Assembly: GCF_004341035.1 (NCBI RefSeq)
Contig: NZ_SLXK01000025.1
Location: 1-60,464, forward strand
From: Scopulibacillus darangshiensis
Lineage (GTDB): Bacteria > Bacillota > Bacilli > Bacillales > Sporolactobacillaceae
Length of the DNA stretch: 60,464 nt
Direction of reading: 5' to 3'
Under the pieces are notes generated by a model. That model saw nothing but the letters and a program-made list of their open reading frames with translations, was not told the DNA's origin and did not search any database. Position 1 is the stretch's first letter, and every line of letters starts with the position of its first letter. Of this stretch, positions 9,386-17,165 are shown piece after piece. The position numbers and the translations under genes are program-made.

Positions 9386-10417
9386 CTAAAGAATTTTTCT
9401 CTGCTTTGTTTCTTCCCATTCCTCTTGCATGCCTTGATAAGATGTGTCGCCCATAGATATTGGGAAGGCTATATTTTTACTAAGATCAATTTCATGATTA
9501 ATTTGGGCTGATTCATAATCAATGCTAGAATAGATGAGTTTGAAAAGGTCTTCGTTATTTAAAACGTTGGCATTTATTCTGTATTTGTCTCCAATCATAT
9601 TGATCAAATTAGAAATCATTATTTCGCTTTTTCGACTTAATTTACTTATTGCCTTTTCTTTATTGACGCCAATCTTTTCCGAAATAATAAAATACCTTGC
9701 CTTACTTACCATTTTTTTATTTTTTTGAATTTGGTTTGCTTTATTAATATAGCTTTCTGCAAGCATTCTTTTTATCATATTTCTTTCATTTCCTGTTTCT
9801 TCATGAACCCAATTCAAATAGGATTTAAGGTTTACAGGTTTAGACTGCTGCTCAATTTGAATTGGGAAATCCGAAGGAGGGTAGCTATTTAAAAAGTTTT
9901 GATATGACTTTAATGTTCGGTTTCTATCATTTTTGGACATACCCGTTAAATTGACACTAGAGACCTCAATGACTTTAACAATGCGTTTATCCAACGTCTC
10001 AATACAGTCATTAGCAATATTAAAAATGCCTAACTGGGTCCGAATATCATTTTTCATGTCTTCTGCCCTTTCCTTTGAATACTCATAAACCTTTTTGCTT
10101 TTCTTAAACTTAATTTGCCACCACATTTGCCGAATTAAAGAAATGTTTTTTCTGTCTGGGTGTTTGATCCACAAGAGACATAATACTAGTACAGGGGGCA
10201 GTACGGTAAAAGCAACGTTACCGGCTTTAAGGTATCCTAGGTTATACATGATATAGATCAAGATGATTGACAAGATAATAAAGGGTGTTGTGTACAAAAT
10301 ATCTACCCAACGGAATGTCCCCATAAAGTAACGGGAGGTATCAACATTCATTGGTATTTCAATCTGACCTTCATCTCTCATTTTTTGTTTTCGGACGTAA
10401 TAGGATTCTTCAGCCAA
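9386..10417 (-). CDS. PrgI/VirB3-like membrane protein fused to a VirB4-N-like domain
   Basis: A 343-residue protein. Residues about 35-85 form two transmembrane helices (VDILYTTPFIILSIILIYI and NVAFTVLPPVLVLCLLWI), as in PrgI/VirB3. The remaining 230 residues are cytoplasmic and include VIEVSSVNLTGMSKNDRN and SYPPSDFPIQIEQ, resembling the N-terminal part of VirB4 ATPases. Fusion or coupling of VirB3-like and VirB4-N domains is common in type IV systems. It is the second gene of the operon and probably recruits the VirB4 ATPase to the membrane. Confidence 0.75.
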   Translation of the reverse strand: MAEESYYVRKQKMRDEGQIEIPMNVDTSRYFMGTFRWVDILYTTPFIILSIILIYIMYNLGYLKAGNVAFTVLPPVLVLCLLWIKHPDRKNISLIRQMWWQIKFKKSKKVYEYSKERAEDMKNDIRTQLGIFNIANDCIETLDKRIVKVIEVSSVNLTGMSKNDRNRTLKSYQNFLNSYPPSDFPIQIEQQSKPVNLKSYLNWVHEETGNERNMIKRMLAESYINKANQIQKNKKMVSKARYFIISEKIGVNKEKAISKLSRKSEIMISNLINMIGDKYRINANVLNNEDLFKLIYSSIDYESAQINHEIDLSKNIAFPISMGDTSYQGMQEEWEETKQRKIL

Positions 10418-10449
10418 AGTATCCCCCCTTATTCAAGTTGCTTTCCTTC

Positions 10450-10674
10450 TTACAAATTGCCTTGGAAAAACGAAATGATTGGTTTAGCTAAGAAGAATAC
10501 AATAATTCCGGCTATACACGTAATAAATCCTCTTTGAAAAGTTCTTTTGTTTTCTTCGCCACCAAAAGCCGTAAGAAGAGCCATAACAATAATTCCGATC
10601 GCAAAGATTGAAATCCCCAATGTTCTGAATTCCGTAAATATGGTATCAACCAATCTTCCTAAAGCATCAAACAT
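10450..10674 (-). CDS. Small two-helix VirB2-like membrane protein
   Basis: A 74-residue protein with two hydrophobic helices (ISIFAIGIIVMALLTAF and GFITCIAGIIVFFLA) separated by a charged loop (GGEENKRTFQRG), the size and topology of VirB2/TrbC-type pilin-like subunits. I chose the ATG at 10674 because AAAGGAGGA lies 9 nt upstream. A longer reading adds 13 residues without a good ribosome binding site. It is the first gene of the transfer operon. Confidence 0.72.
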   Translation of the reverse strand: MFDALGRLVDTIFTEFRTLGISIFAIGIIVMALLTAFGGEENKRTFQRGFITCIAGIIVFFLAKPIISFFQGNL

Positions 10675-10797
10675 ATCATAAATTCCTCCTTTTAATATAC
10701 ACATCTGATACATGCGTGTATAATTTATGTATAGTATATCATATGGAAAAACATGTTACAATAAGATTTAATAAGATCTTGGGGGAATATATTAGCT
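10675..10797. promoter_or_regulatory. Divergent control region between tra operon and RHH gene
   Basis: An AT-rich region separates the first tra gene (minus) from a ribbon-helix-helix gene (plus). It holds the inverted half-sites ATACA-TGCG-TGTAT and further TGTAT/ATACA elements near 10706-10740, a plausible operator array. The -10-like TATACT on the minus strand and TACAAT on the plus strand are candidates only. I infer that the RHH protein represses the tra operon and itself from here. Confidence 0.5.
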
Positions 10798-10986
10798 ATG
10801 AAAAATGAAAAGAAACCAGATGAATTTTCCAGTATTCATATCAAATTAAGCAACAAATTTTTAAATGAGTTAGATGAATTTACAACAAGCTTTAACTTCA
10901 CAAATCGGACTGAGGCTATGAGATATTTATTAAGCCTGGGCTTGAAATATCAAAAAGGTCTCCTAAAAGATAAAATGAGTGAATAA
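10798..10986 (+). CDS. Ribbon-helix-helix regulator (CopG/Arc type)
   Basis: A 62-residue protein with the pattern of one RHH domain: a short beta strand (SSIHIKLSNKF), helix A, a turn containing NFTNRTEAMRYLL, and helix B. RHH proteins bind operators as dimers of dimers. The gene diverges from the transfer operon and shares its control region, so a tra repressor or autoregulator role is likely. A GGGGGA ribosome binding site lies upstream and a strong hairpin terminator lies about 30 nt downstream. Confidence 0.75.
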   Translation: MKNEKKPDEFSSIHIKLSNKFLNELDEFTTSFNFTNRTEAMRYLLSLGLKYQKGLLKDKMSE

Positions 10987-11014
10987 TTTACATAAAGATC
11001 AAAAACATTCAGGT

Positions 11015-11056
11015 GTGCAGCATTGCTATTATTTTTAAATAGCAGCTGCACTTTTT
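11015..11056 (+). terminator. Intrinsic terminator after the RHH gene
   Basis: GTGCAGC (11015) pairs with GCTGCAC (ending 11051), with further inner pairing TGCTATT/AATAGCA, followed by a T run. It lies between converging genes and may serve both. Confidence 0.8.
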
Positions 11057-11072
11057 ATTTTAAATCCTTTAA

Positions 11073-12224
11073 TTACCAATTATTTAAGTAGTCCGTAAGC
11101 CACTTTTCTTTTGCCCTTGCTTCTTCAGAAGACATAATGTTTGAATCATTTTCTTTTTTCGAGTCTTCATTATCCCATTTTAAATAATCATTCAACCATC
11201 TTTCCTCTGAAGCTGAAAGCTTTTCTTCCTGCTGCTCCTTTTCCCGTCCCATGTCCTTTTGAAGCCACTTAGGGAGTTTGTCACGTCTTTGATCAATATG
11301 TTGGTTAGAAGTAATACCTTCTGTTTTTTTACGTTTGTTCTCGATGTATGTATCTATGGAAACTTGTAGCATATTTCTAAAGTTTGATTTAACTTCACTG
11401 TTCAGAACATTGGTAAGCACATTTTCAAAATCGTAATCGGATAATCCAGATGTTTTATATTTTGTTTCAATGTCCAAAACATTAATTTTAAAAAGGATCA
11501 ATCTATCAATCTTTTTTATTAAAGATTTTTTTAGACTTGGAGTAACATTTAAATCCATGATTTCATTTTCTATTTGGATTGATAGATTCTTATTATTATT
11601 TGTTTTTAATATATCTTTGTTTTTATTAAAAGATATATTATTACTTGTGTCTCGATTTGAGACTTGAGGAAGTTTCATATCGAGACTTGAGGAAGTTTCA
11701 TTTTGAGACTTGCCCGTCATATCAGTATTTTCTCTGGAAGTTTCATTTTGAGACTTGCGATTTTCATTCTTATATTTTGTGGAATAAACCTTGTTTTTCT
11801 GTTTCCGTTCCTCATAATATTTTAACCGTTGTTCTTTGGCTTCATCATCTGAAAATAATACATTAACGATTTCATCAAAGAACATTTCTAAATATCTAGT
11901 AGTCTTTAATTTGTCATTAGACTTAATTTGCCGTTTATGCCGTTTTAAAAATCCTTCATCCTCTAAAGCCTTAAATAAACGAGATTGAGTTGCTTTAGAA
12001 AATGTCGTCTGTTCCTCACAATCTTCCTCTGTCCAAAAAAACATGCCTTGATCGTCAAGTTTTCCATCGGTGTACCAACGGCGATATTGATTAACTGCTT
12101 CTGCGAGTAACACTGCTTTGTTTAACCCGATTCGATGTGCTGTGTGTTTGTTTACGGGAATAAAGGAACCTGAGGACATCCAATCTAATACAAAGTGTTT
12201 TGAATCAATATTCATTTTGACCAC
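11073..12224 (-). CDS. Candidate plasmid replication initiator (winged-helix Rep)
   Basis: A 383-residue protein with an N-terminal winged-helix region (KAVLLAEAVNQYRRWYTDG ... TTFSKATQSRLFKALEDEGF), a low-complexity middle (repeated SQNETS), a second helical domain and a conserved-looking acidic C-terminus containing WLNDYLKW and WLTDYLNNW. This two-domain form is seen in DnaD-like and plasmid RepA initiators. The start is GTG at 12224, eight bases after AGGAGG. Support for a Rep role comes from iteron-like repeats inside the gene at 11659-11757 and an apparent antisense RNA over its leader. I could not match it to one named Rep family. Confidence 0.65.
   Translation of the reverse strand: MVKMNIDSKHFVLDWMSSGSFIPVNKHTAHRIGLNKAVLLAEAVNQYRRWYTDGKLDDQGMFFWTEEDCEEQTTFSKATQSRLFKALEDEGFLKRHKRQIKSNDKLKTTRYLEMFFDEIVNVLFSDDEAKEQRLKYYEERKQKNKVYSTKYKNENRKSQNETSRENTDMTGKSQNETSSSLDMKLPQVSNRDTSNNISFNKNKDILKTNNNKNLSIQIENEIMDLNVTPSLKKSLIKKIDRLILFKINVLDIETKYKTSGLSDYDFENVLTNVLNSEVKSNFRNMLQVSIDTYIENKRKKTEGITSNQHIDQRRDKLPKWLQKDMGREKEQQEEKLSASEERWLNDYLKWDNEDSKKENDSNIMSSEEARAKEKWLTDYLNNW
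11659..11757. repeat. Iteron-like direct repeats inside the rep gene
   Basis: Two adjacent 23-bp copies (11659-11681 and 11682-11704) share GAGACTTGAGGAAGTTTCAT. A truncated GAGACTTG follows at 11705, and GGAAGTTTCATTTTGAGACT recurs at 11736-11757. Origins built from iterons inside the initiator gene are known in several theta-replicating Firmicutes plasmids, so this is a candidate origin. Confidence 0.6.
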
Positions 12225-12314
12225 TAAAAAAACCTCCTAGTTTAACCCATCCCAATAGTAATCATTCACTATTAGGAAGGAAACAAGCAGGATCGCATTT
12301 CCATTTACTTTTTG

Positions 12315-12500
12315 TTGCAAACATAGTGTGCATGGTGGTACAATATACACATAAATGCAAAGCAAAAAGCAATATCCCTTTTGTGAACAAACGCCCTATT
12401 GGTTATTTAATATCAAAATACTCCGCTAAAAGTTCTTTGATATTAAAGGAATGGGCAGTTAAATAGTTTAGAGTGCTACACTCATGTGTAGCGCTTTTTT
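12315..12500 (+). ncRNA. Candidate antisense (countertranscribed) RNA over the rep leader
   Basis: A plus-strand promoter TTGCAA-N18-TACAAT (12315-12344) reads away from rep and would start near 12351. It ends at the hairpin AGTGCTACAC/GTGTAGCGCT (12472-12495) followed by T's, giving an RNA of about 150 nt complementary to the rep leader. Inside is a perfect 12-bp inverted repeat TTTAATATCAAA/TTTGATATTAAA (12406-12417 and 12436-12447). This layout is typical of plasmid copy-number control RNAs. No open frame of note lies within it. Confidence 0.55.
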
Positions 12501-12713
12501 CTGTTCAATATAAAAATTTTATCATATTTTGGCTAAATATGCCTTATGTATATTATTTAAATTTCTAAAAGAGGTAGGATGGGTGAACAATTTGCTTTTT
12601 TTGAATCACTATTTAGTCTAATATACTATTTAATGACTATAAACGCAAGACCATAATTACAAATAGTGAATATCCACTCACCTCTAATAAACGGGGTGTC
12701 AATAATGTCCCGT
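12501..12713. other. Non-coding AT-rich stretch upstream of rep
   Basis: No open frame is supported here. It probably contains the rep promoter on the minus strand and perhaps part of the origin. I see AT-rich tracts but no convincing repeats. Confidence 0.3.
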
Positions 12714-13376
12714 TTACACATCAAAAATCTTATTGTCACTTGTAAATGCTTTATGGCAGCATAGGGCTGCGTAAAAATGATCAGGCACACTGTGCCTTTC
12801 TGCCCCCTTTTTTACCAAATCAATAATATAGGCAGGAACCCTAGTAAAAATGGTTTCATATTCATCCGTTTTATAAATAGGCAAGTAATTAATCGGGCCG
12901 TTTAAAATACAATAAGATATTAACCCACTAATTGGTATATAATGTTTTTCACTGTAATCAACGATTTTTTTTTTTAGGTCTTCATTCACCTGTATCATCA
13001 TCTGTTTTGGATCCGTGTTAAGATCGTTTTTTAAAACAGGAGAGTGTTCTTCTAACCGTTCAAAGTAATCTGAAATTAATAAGCCCATAAAGTGGTTTTT
13101 TTTCATACCAAGCTGTTTCTGCAGCTCGTCTATTTTCAGAGCGAAATCTTTTTTTATCGTTAATGAAAAGTTATCGGGCTCTAATATTACTTGTTGCTCT
13201 AAATTTAAAACATTCGTCATTGAAGGAGCATTCTTAAAAATGTTCGCTAGAGCAAAAGAAATAACACCGGCTTTAGAAAGATTCAAATTCTCGGAAGCAC
13301 GCTCAATTCGTTTAAATGCCTTAATAGACAGTTTAATTGATAATTTAGTTGTCTCCCCTCGATTCTTTTTCCCCAT
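12714..13376 (-). CDS. Protein made of tandem ribbon-helix-helix-like modules
   Basis: A 220-residue protein that appears to contain four successive RHH-like units of about 45-55 residues: KLSIKLSIKAFKRIERASEN..., FSLTIKKDFALKIDELQKQL..., MMIQVNEDLKKKIVDYSEKH... and YETIFTRVPAYIIDLVKKGA.... Each has a beta strand followed by two helices. A single chain could then cover several operator half-sites. I chose the ATG at 13376, preceded by AAAGGCGAGG, in place of a start 20 codons upstream. A related protein lies at 49966-50598. Its function is unknown. It may regulate copy number or partition. Confidence 0.55.
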   Translation of the reverse strand: MGKKNRGETTKLSIKLSIKAFKRIERASENLNLSKAGVISFALANIFKNAPSMTNVLNLEQQVILEPDNFSLTIKKDFALKIDELQKQLGMKKNHFMGLLISDYFERLEEHSPVLKNDLNTDPKQMMIQVNEDLKKKIVDYSEKHYIPISGLISYCILNGPINYLPIYKTDEYETIFTRVPAYIIDLVKKGAERHSVPDHFYAALCCHKAFTSDNKIFDV

Positions 13377-13556
13377 TATGCAACCTCGCCTTTCGTCTAA
13401 TATCCTTAGTTTAGATGACGGTATATTTATATGCAATGTCGGTTTGAAATAAAATTAATGTTAATAACCCAGATTAATGAACAAATACAAAAAAGCACGT
13501 TTTAAAAAAGATTGATCATTTTTAGGGTGCCTTTTAACCCAAAGCTCCCAATTATT

Positions 13557-14285
13557 TTAAGAAATAGCACTTAAATAAAGATTGAGTGAATCTTCTACTT
13601 CTTTTGCTATTAATTGAATAAAATCACGATAATTTTTTGTTGTATGAGATTTATCTAAGGCTTCATAATAAGCTAACCGGTTTTCCACCTTAATAACAAC
13701 TGCAGGAAAGCCTGCTTTCATCAATTCTAAATTTAAGAGAAGGCGAGATGTACGTCCATTCCCATCAATGAACGGATGGATGCCAACAAATATTGCATGC
13801 AACATCGCTCCTCGCTCCACCGGATGTAACTCTTGCGCCTTGTTGTCGTACCACCTAATCAACTGTTCCATTTGTTCCTTGATTAAATAAGGTGCTGGAG
13901 GTGTATGTTTTGCCCCAGCAATAAATACTTGTTGATCACGGTATACACCTGCGTACTCATCATCAACGCCTTTTAAAACGAGCCGATGGAGACTTTTTAT
14001 TTGCCATTCTGTAAATGGCTCTCCCTTTTGTACAATTTCCTCAACGTAGCGAATCGCATCTCGATGATTAATGACTTCCAAATGCTCTCGCATCGTTTTA
14101 CCACCTACAGTAATCCCTTCTAACACGACCTTTGTTTCGTTCATTGTTAATGTATTACCTTCAATAGCGTTGGTATTATAAGTCCATTCAAGCAATAGCT
14201 TTTCATGTAAACTCTTTAACGTATATTTTGGCAATGGTCGTAAGGCATCTAAACTCGCCTTTTTCCTATCTATTTGCTCAAACAT
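13557..14285 (-). CDS. Fic-domain AMPylase-like protein
   Basis: A 242-residue Fic family protein. The catalytic motif HPFIDGNGRTSR is intact, so it should transfer a nucleotide, usually AMP, to a protein side chain. The N-terminal TNAIEGN matches the inhibitory (S/T)xxxE(G/N) helix, here inside the same chain (class II), so no separate antitoxin is needed. It stands alone on the minus strand between maintenance genes. A TTGATCA-containing stretch resembling the cassette borders described elsewhere lies just 3' of it (about 13500-13530). Substrate unknown. Confidence 0.9.
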   Translation of the reverse strand: MFEQIDRKKASLDALRPLPKYTLKSLHEKLLLEWTYNTNAIEGNTLTMNETKVVLEGITVGGKTMREHLEVINHRDAIRYVEEIVQKGEPFTEWQIKSLHRLVLKGVDDEYAGVYRDQQVFIAGAKHTPPAPYLIKEQMEQLIRWYDNKAQELHPVERGAMLHAIFVGIHPFIDGNGRTSRLLLNLELMKAGFPAVVIKVENRLAYYEALDKSHTTKNYRDFIQLIAKEVEDSLNLYLSAIS

Positions 14286-14519
14286 CTTATTTCACCTCTA
14301 TGTGCCGTCCTATATTTTCACATCCCAATTTTACACTAACTGTTAAATAAAAACAGCTCTTCATTATAATTAGCAAGCTGTTTTATCAAACTTTAAAACC
14401 ATACAATGATCCATGGTTTAGTTATCAAAAAATTGCATGACCATCATTCGAAAAAAGGACATTCATCTCATAATGATCATGCTTACTTTATAATAAAGAA
14501 TTTCACTTTTGAAGATCAA

Positions 14520-14927
14520 TCAAAAGTCGATGTTATAATCCTCGTCAATAGTACCAGTGATCTCATCAGATACCAGCTGGCCTTCTTTCTCAGCTAGAGG
14601 GCTAATATTATCTTTAGCATCTTTCTGATGGGCTGCCAGGGTGTTGGGCTTGGCCAAAGTTAGCTTGCCCTCTATTTTCTTATTAAGCTGTTTAAATTCA
14701 TTTTCCATTTTATGACGTAGATCAAGGAGTTCGTCATAAACATGACGGTTTTTTTCCTTCCCCAATTCTATTTCCTTTTCCGACGCTATATCTCGTTCAA
14801 TTAACTGAAACGCATACTCTCTGAAAGTCTTTTGGGGCATTTCTTGAATTCGCTTTTCCACAAAAGCATACATTCCATCAGACATTTTAGTTGTTCTTAC
14901 GTTAAATACTGGGCTTCTATCGTCCAT
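14520..14927 (-). CDS. ParR-like partition adaptor
   Basis: A 135-residue protein directly downstream of the actin-like gene (14 nt gap). The N-terminal part (FNVRTTKMSDGMYAFVEKRI...) could form an RHH-like DNA-binding domain and the C-terminal half is a charged helix and acidic tail, as in ParR/Alp7R proteins that link the centromere to the filament. I chose the ATG at 14927, six bases after AGGTG. The assignment rests mainly on position and size. Confidence 0.7.
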   Translation of the reverse strand: MDDRSPVFNVRTTKMSDGMYAFVEKRIQEMPQKTFREYAFQLIERDIASEKEIELGKEKNRHVYDELLDLRHKMENEFKQLNKKIEGKLTLAKPNTLAAHQKDAKDNISPLAEKEGQLVSDEITGTIDEDYNIDF

Positions 14928-14941
14928 AATTATCACCTGAA

Positions 14942-16108
14942 CTAAGTTGTAGTTTGCTGCTTTTTAGCCATATCAGCTCGGCTGAGTATTTCTAAACCAT
15001 AAAGATTTAATTTACGGGCATCAGGAAGGAAAATATGGTTATTTTCAAATATATCGCCGTTATATCGACTTTCAATTTCATGCCTTACTGATTCTTTGAT
15101 TATCGGGGCAACGCCACCAATATAGACATATTTATATGTTTTATCTTTAGGTGCTTGAAAAGCACCTTCTACTTTTGTTATTAAAATGTTGGCGTATTCA
15201 CGCAAGGCATGGTAAATAGGATCCGTTAAATCATACGATTTGCCACTATTCCCATCCTTTCTCTCCATTTTTGATTTATCAATATTATCAACGATAAATT
15301 TTTCTAAGGAGCGTACCTCATCAAAGTGTTCTAAAAGCTTTTCTTTTCTAAGATCTTCTATGTGACTTAAATATGGTATATCAGAGAAGAACGTTAATGA
15401 TTGACGACTTTTTGGCGCTGACAACCCGGCAGGCAAAAGCGCAAGGTCAACCGTTCCGGCCCCAATATCAACTAAGACAACATCATTGTTTTTAAATTGA
15501 TCGGCATCAGAGTTGTTTTCTAAATCAAAGTTTTTCTTTAAAGCCCAACGAGCGACTTCCCCTTCGATCCGGCAATGACTCTCTTTTACCTCGATTGATA
15601 GCTTTTTATCAACACCTAAGGTATGAATCACCACTTCGTGCTGGCCTTTAAAACGGTCAGCCATTTTTGTTTGCATTTCACTAAATTTATTCAATTTCAC
15701 AAGAAGCCAAATAGGTAGCATGGTTTGAAAATAATCAATTGTAACATTGTAGTCTTGGACCTGTTCCTCTTGTTTAATGGCATGATAGTAAGCAACGGAC
15801 GCCAAAAAGGCAACATAAGGTATCTCTGATTCCGTCTTATTATGTAGTTTTTTTATATGATTATTACCAAGGACTTCTTTTTCGGCAGCGTTCCCTACTA
15901 AAAAATATCTTTCCTCATTATCAATTTTAGTCGAAATTAATAACCGTTGAAGCAACTCTTTTGGTTCCTCAATGGGAGAAACAAAATACCCTTCTGCTTT
16001 TTCCTGACTGACTTCCACAATATTAGTAGGCATTTCAAAGTAGTAACCGTCAAATAAGGTCATAAACATAGAATTACCAAAATCAGCATTTACATGGTTA
16101 ACTTTCAC
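14942..16108 (-). CDS. ParM/Alp-type actin-like partition ATPase
   Basis: A 388-residue plasmid-segregating actin. The phosphate-1 motif (VNADFGNSMFMTLFDG), phosphate-2 motif (VLVDIGAGTVDLALLPAG) and adenosine motif (YVYIGGVAPI) of the actin/Hsp70 ATPase fold are present in order. It would form filaments that push plasmid copies apart. The start is GTG at 16108 behind AAAGGGGATG. A promoter TTTACA-N17-TATTAT lies at 16152-16180 (minus). Order centromere-like region, actin, ParR-like matches Alp7/ParMRC systems. Confidence 0.88.
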   Translation of the reverse strand: MKVNHVNADFGNSMFMTLFDGYYFEMPTNIVEVSQEKAEGYFVSPIEEPKELLQRLLISTKIDNEERYFLVGNAAEKEVLGNNHIKKLHNKTESEIPYVAFLASVAYYHAIKQEEQVQDYNVTIDYFQTMLPIWLLVKLNKFSEMQTKMADRFKGQHEVVIHTLGVDKKLSIEVKESHCRIEGEVARWALKKNFDLENNSDADQFKNNDVVLVDIGAGTVDLALLPAGLSAPKSRQSLTFFSDIPYLSHIEDLRKEKLLEHFDEVRSLEKFIVDNIDKSKMERKDGNSGKSYDLTDPIYHALREYANILITKVEGAFQAPKDKTYKYVYIGGVAPIIKESVRHEIESRYNGDIFENNHIFLPDARKLNLYGLEILSRADMAKKQQTTT

Positions 16109-16470
16109 AAAAACATCCCCTTTTGTATTTATCTTGAATTCAATTTATCTTATAATATCATCTATAACTCTCTTTGTAAAGCGCATGTATACAGTGTAAT
16201 GTCAATAATAATGGGGTTTTATTCGTTTTTTTCTACAAGTGTATACAGTGAATACAATTTACTATTAGATGTGTATTTAGTGTTTTTCAACTAAAAATTT
16301 AATTTAAAAGAAAAAAGGACATATGTTAAAACACACCGAAATGTACACTTAGGTGCGAAAGATTGAGGGCAACCTATATGAAAGTTAAAACCTAACTTTA
16401 AAATACCGTTAAAGGCGCTTAGTAAAAGAACACTTAGGTTTAAACCAATGTGTGGATGTGAGGTGTGAAC
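16109..16470. promoter_or_regulatory. Centromere-like repeat region and parM promoter
   Basis: The minus-strand promoter TTTACA-N17-TATTAT (16152-16180) drives the actin gene. Upstream lie GTATACAGTG copies near 16187 and 16241 and a weaker GTGTATTTAGTG near 16270, then CTTAGGT elements near 16348 and 16432 (one inverted near 16390). These repeats are good candidates for ParR binding (parC) and for operators of the divergent MerR-like gene. No reading frame is supported here. Confidence 0.55.
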
Positions 16471-17022
16471 ATGTGTGATCATGAAAACCCACCTTTTCAA
16501 AAGGTGAGTGAAAACCAAGGTGATTTATCACTAACTGTTAAAGAAGCTGCCATTCATATCAATGAAAGCCCTCATGTCGTCCGAAATTGGATGAAAGAAT
16601 TAAAAGGGCAAATTCCAACCATACAAAAAGAGAATGGCTATCATTACTTTGATGTAGCAGCCTTAGAAAGACTTCTTCTTATTCAAAAATTAAGTAGAGA
16701 ACAAAACTATACGTTAAAGCAGATACATTATTATTTGAGTACGGGGGAAGATCCTCTTGAACCTGAAAACATAAGTGATGATAAAAACGAAATTCTAGAG
16801 GAATTGAAATCAATAAAAGAGATGCTTAAACATCAGGAGAATTTTAATAAAGCTTTGGTTGAACGATTGGAAAATCAAAATAAATACATGGAGGAGACAA
16901 TAGAAAAAAGGGAACAGCAGCTTCTTTTGTCTTTGAAAGAAACAAAAGAAGAAAATCAGCCTGAACCTCAACCTCCAACTAAAAAAGGCTTTTTTGCTCG
17001 ACTTTTTAATAAAGATTCATAA
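16471..17022 (+). CDS. MerR-type DNA-binding protein with coiled coil
   Basis: A 183-residue protein. Residues about 18-75 form a MerR-like winged helix (LTVKEAAIHINESPHVVRNW ... YFDVAALERLLLIQKLSRE), followed by a long coiled coil and a basic-aromatic tail (KKGFFARLFNKDS). Such plasmid proteins resemble the RacA/partition-helper class. It diverges from parMR across the centromere-like region. I prefer the ATG at 16471 behind GAGGTG. GTG at 16465 is possible. Confidence 0.7.
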   Translation: MCDHENPPFQKVSENQGDLSLTVKEAAIHINESPHVVRNWMKELKGQIPTIQKENGYHYFDVAALERLLLIQKLSREQNYTLKQIHYYLSTGEDPLEPENISDDKNEILEELKSIKEMLKHQENFNKALVERLENQNKYMEETIEKREQQLLLSLKETKEENQPEPQPPTKKGFFARLFNKDS

Positions 17023-17098
17023 ATAAATAGAAAGCGAATTTGAAAGGATCAACGGGAGGATATTAACTTAGGTAGAAGACATGATCTATGATCTAAAT

Positions 17099-17137
17099 AA
17101 AGTCTAAACTGCCTAATTATAAGGCGATTTAGACTTT
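17099..17137. terminator. Bidirectional terminator
   Basis: AAAGTCTAAA (17099-17108) pairs with TTTAGACTTT (17128-17137), with inner CTGCCT/AAGGCG. It separates converging genes. Confidence 0.8.
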
Positions 17138-17165
17138 AAAAAGATAATAATTATAAAGGCGCGTT

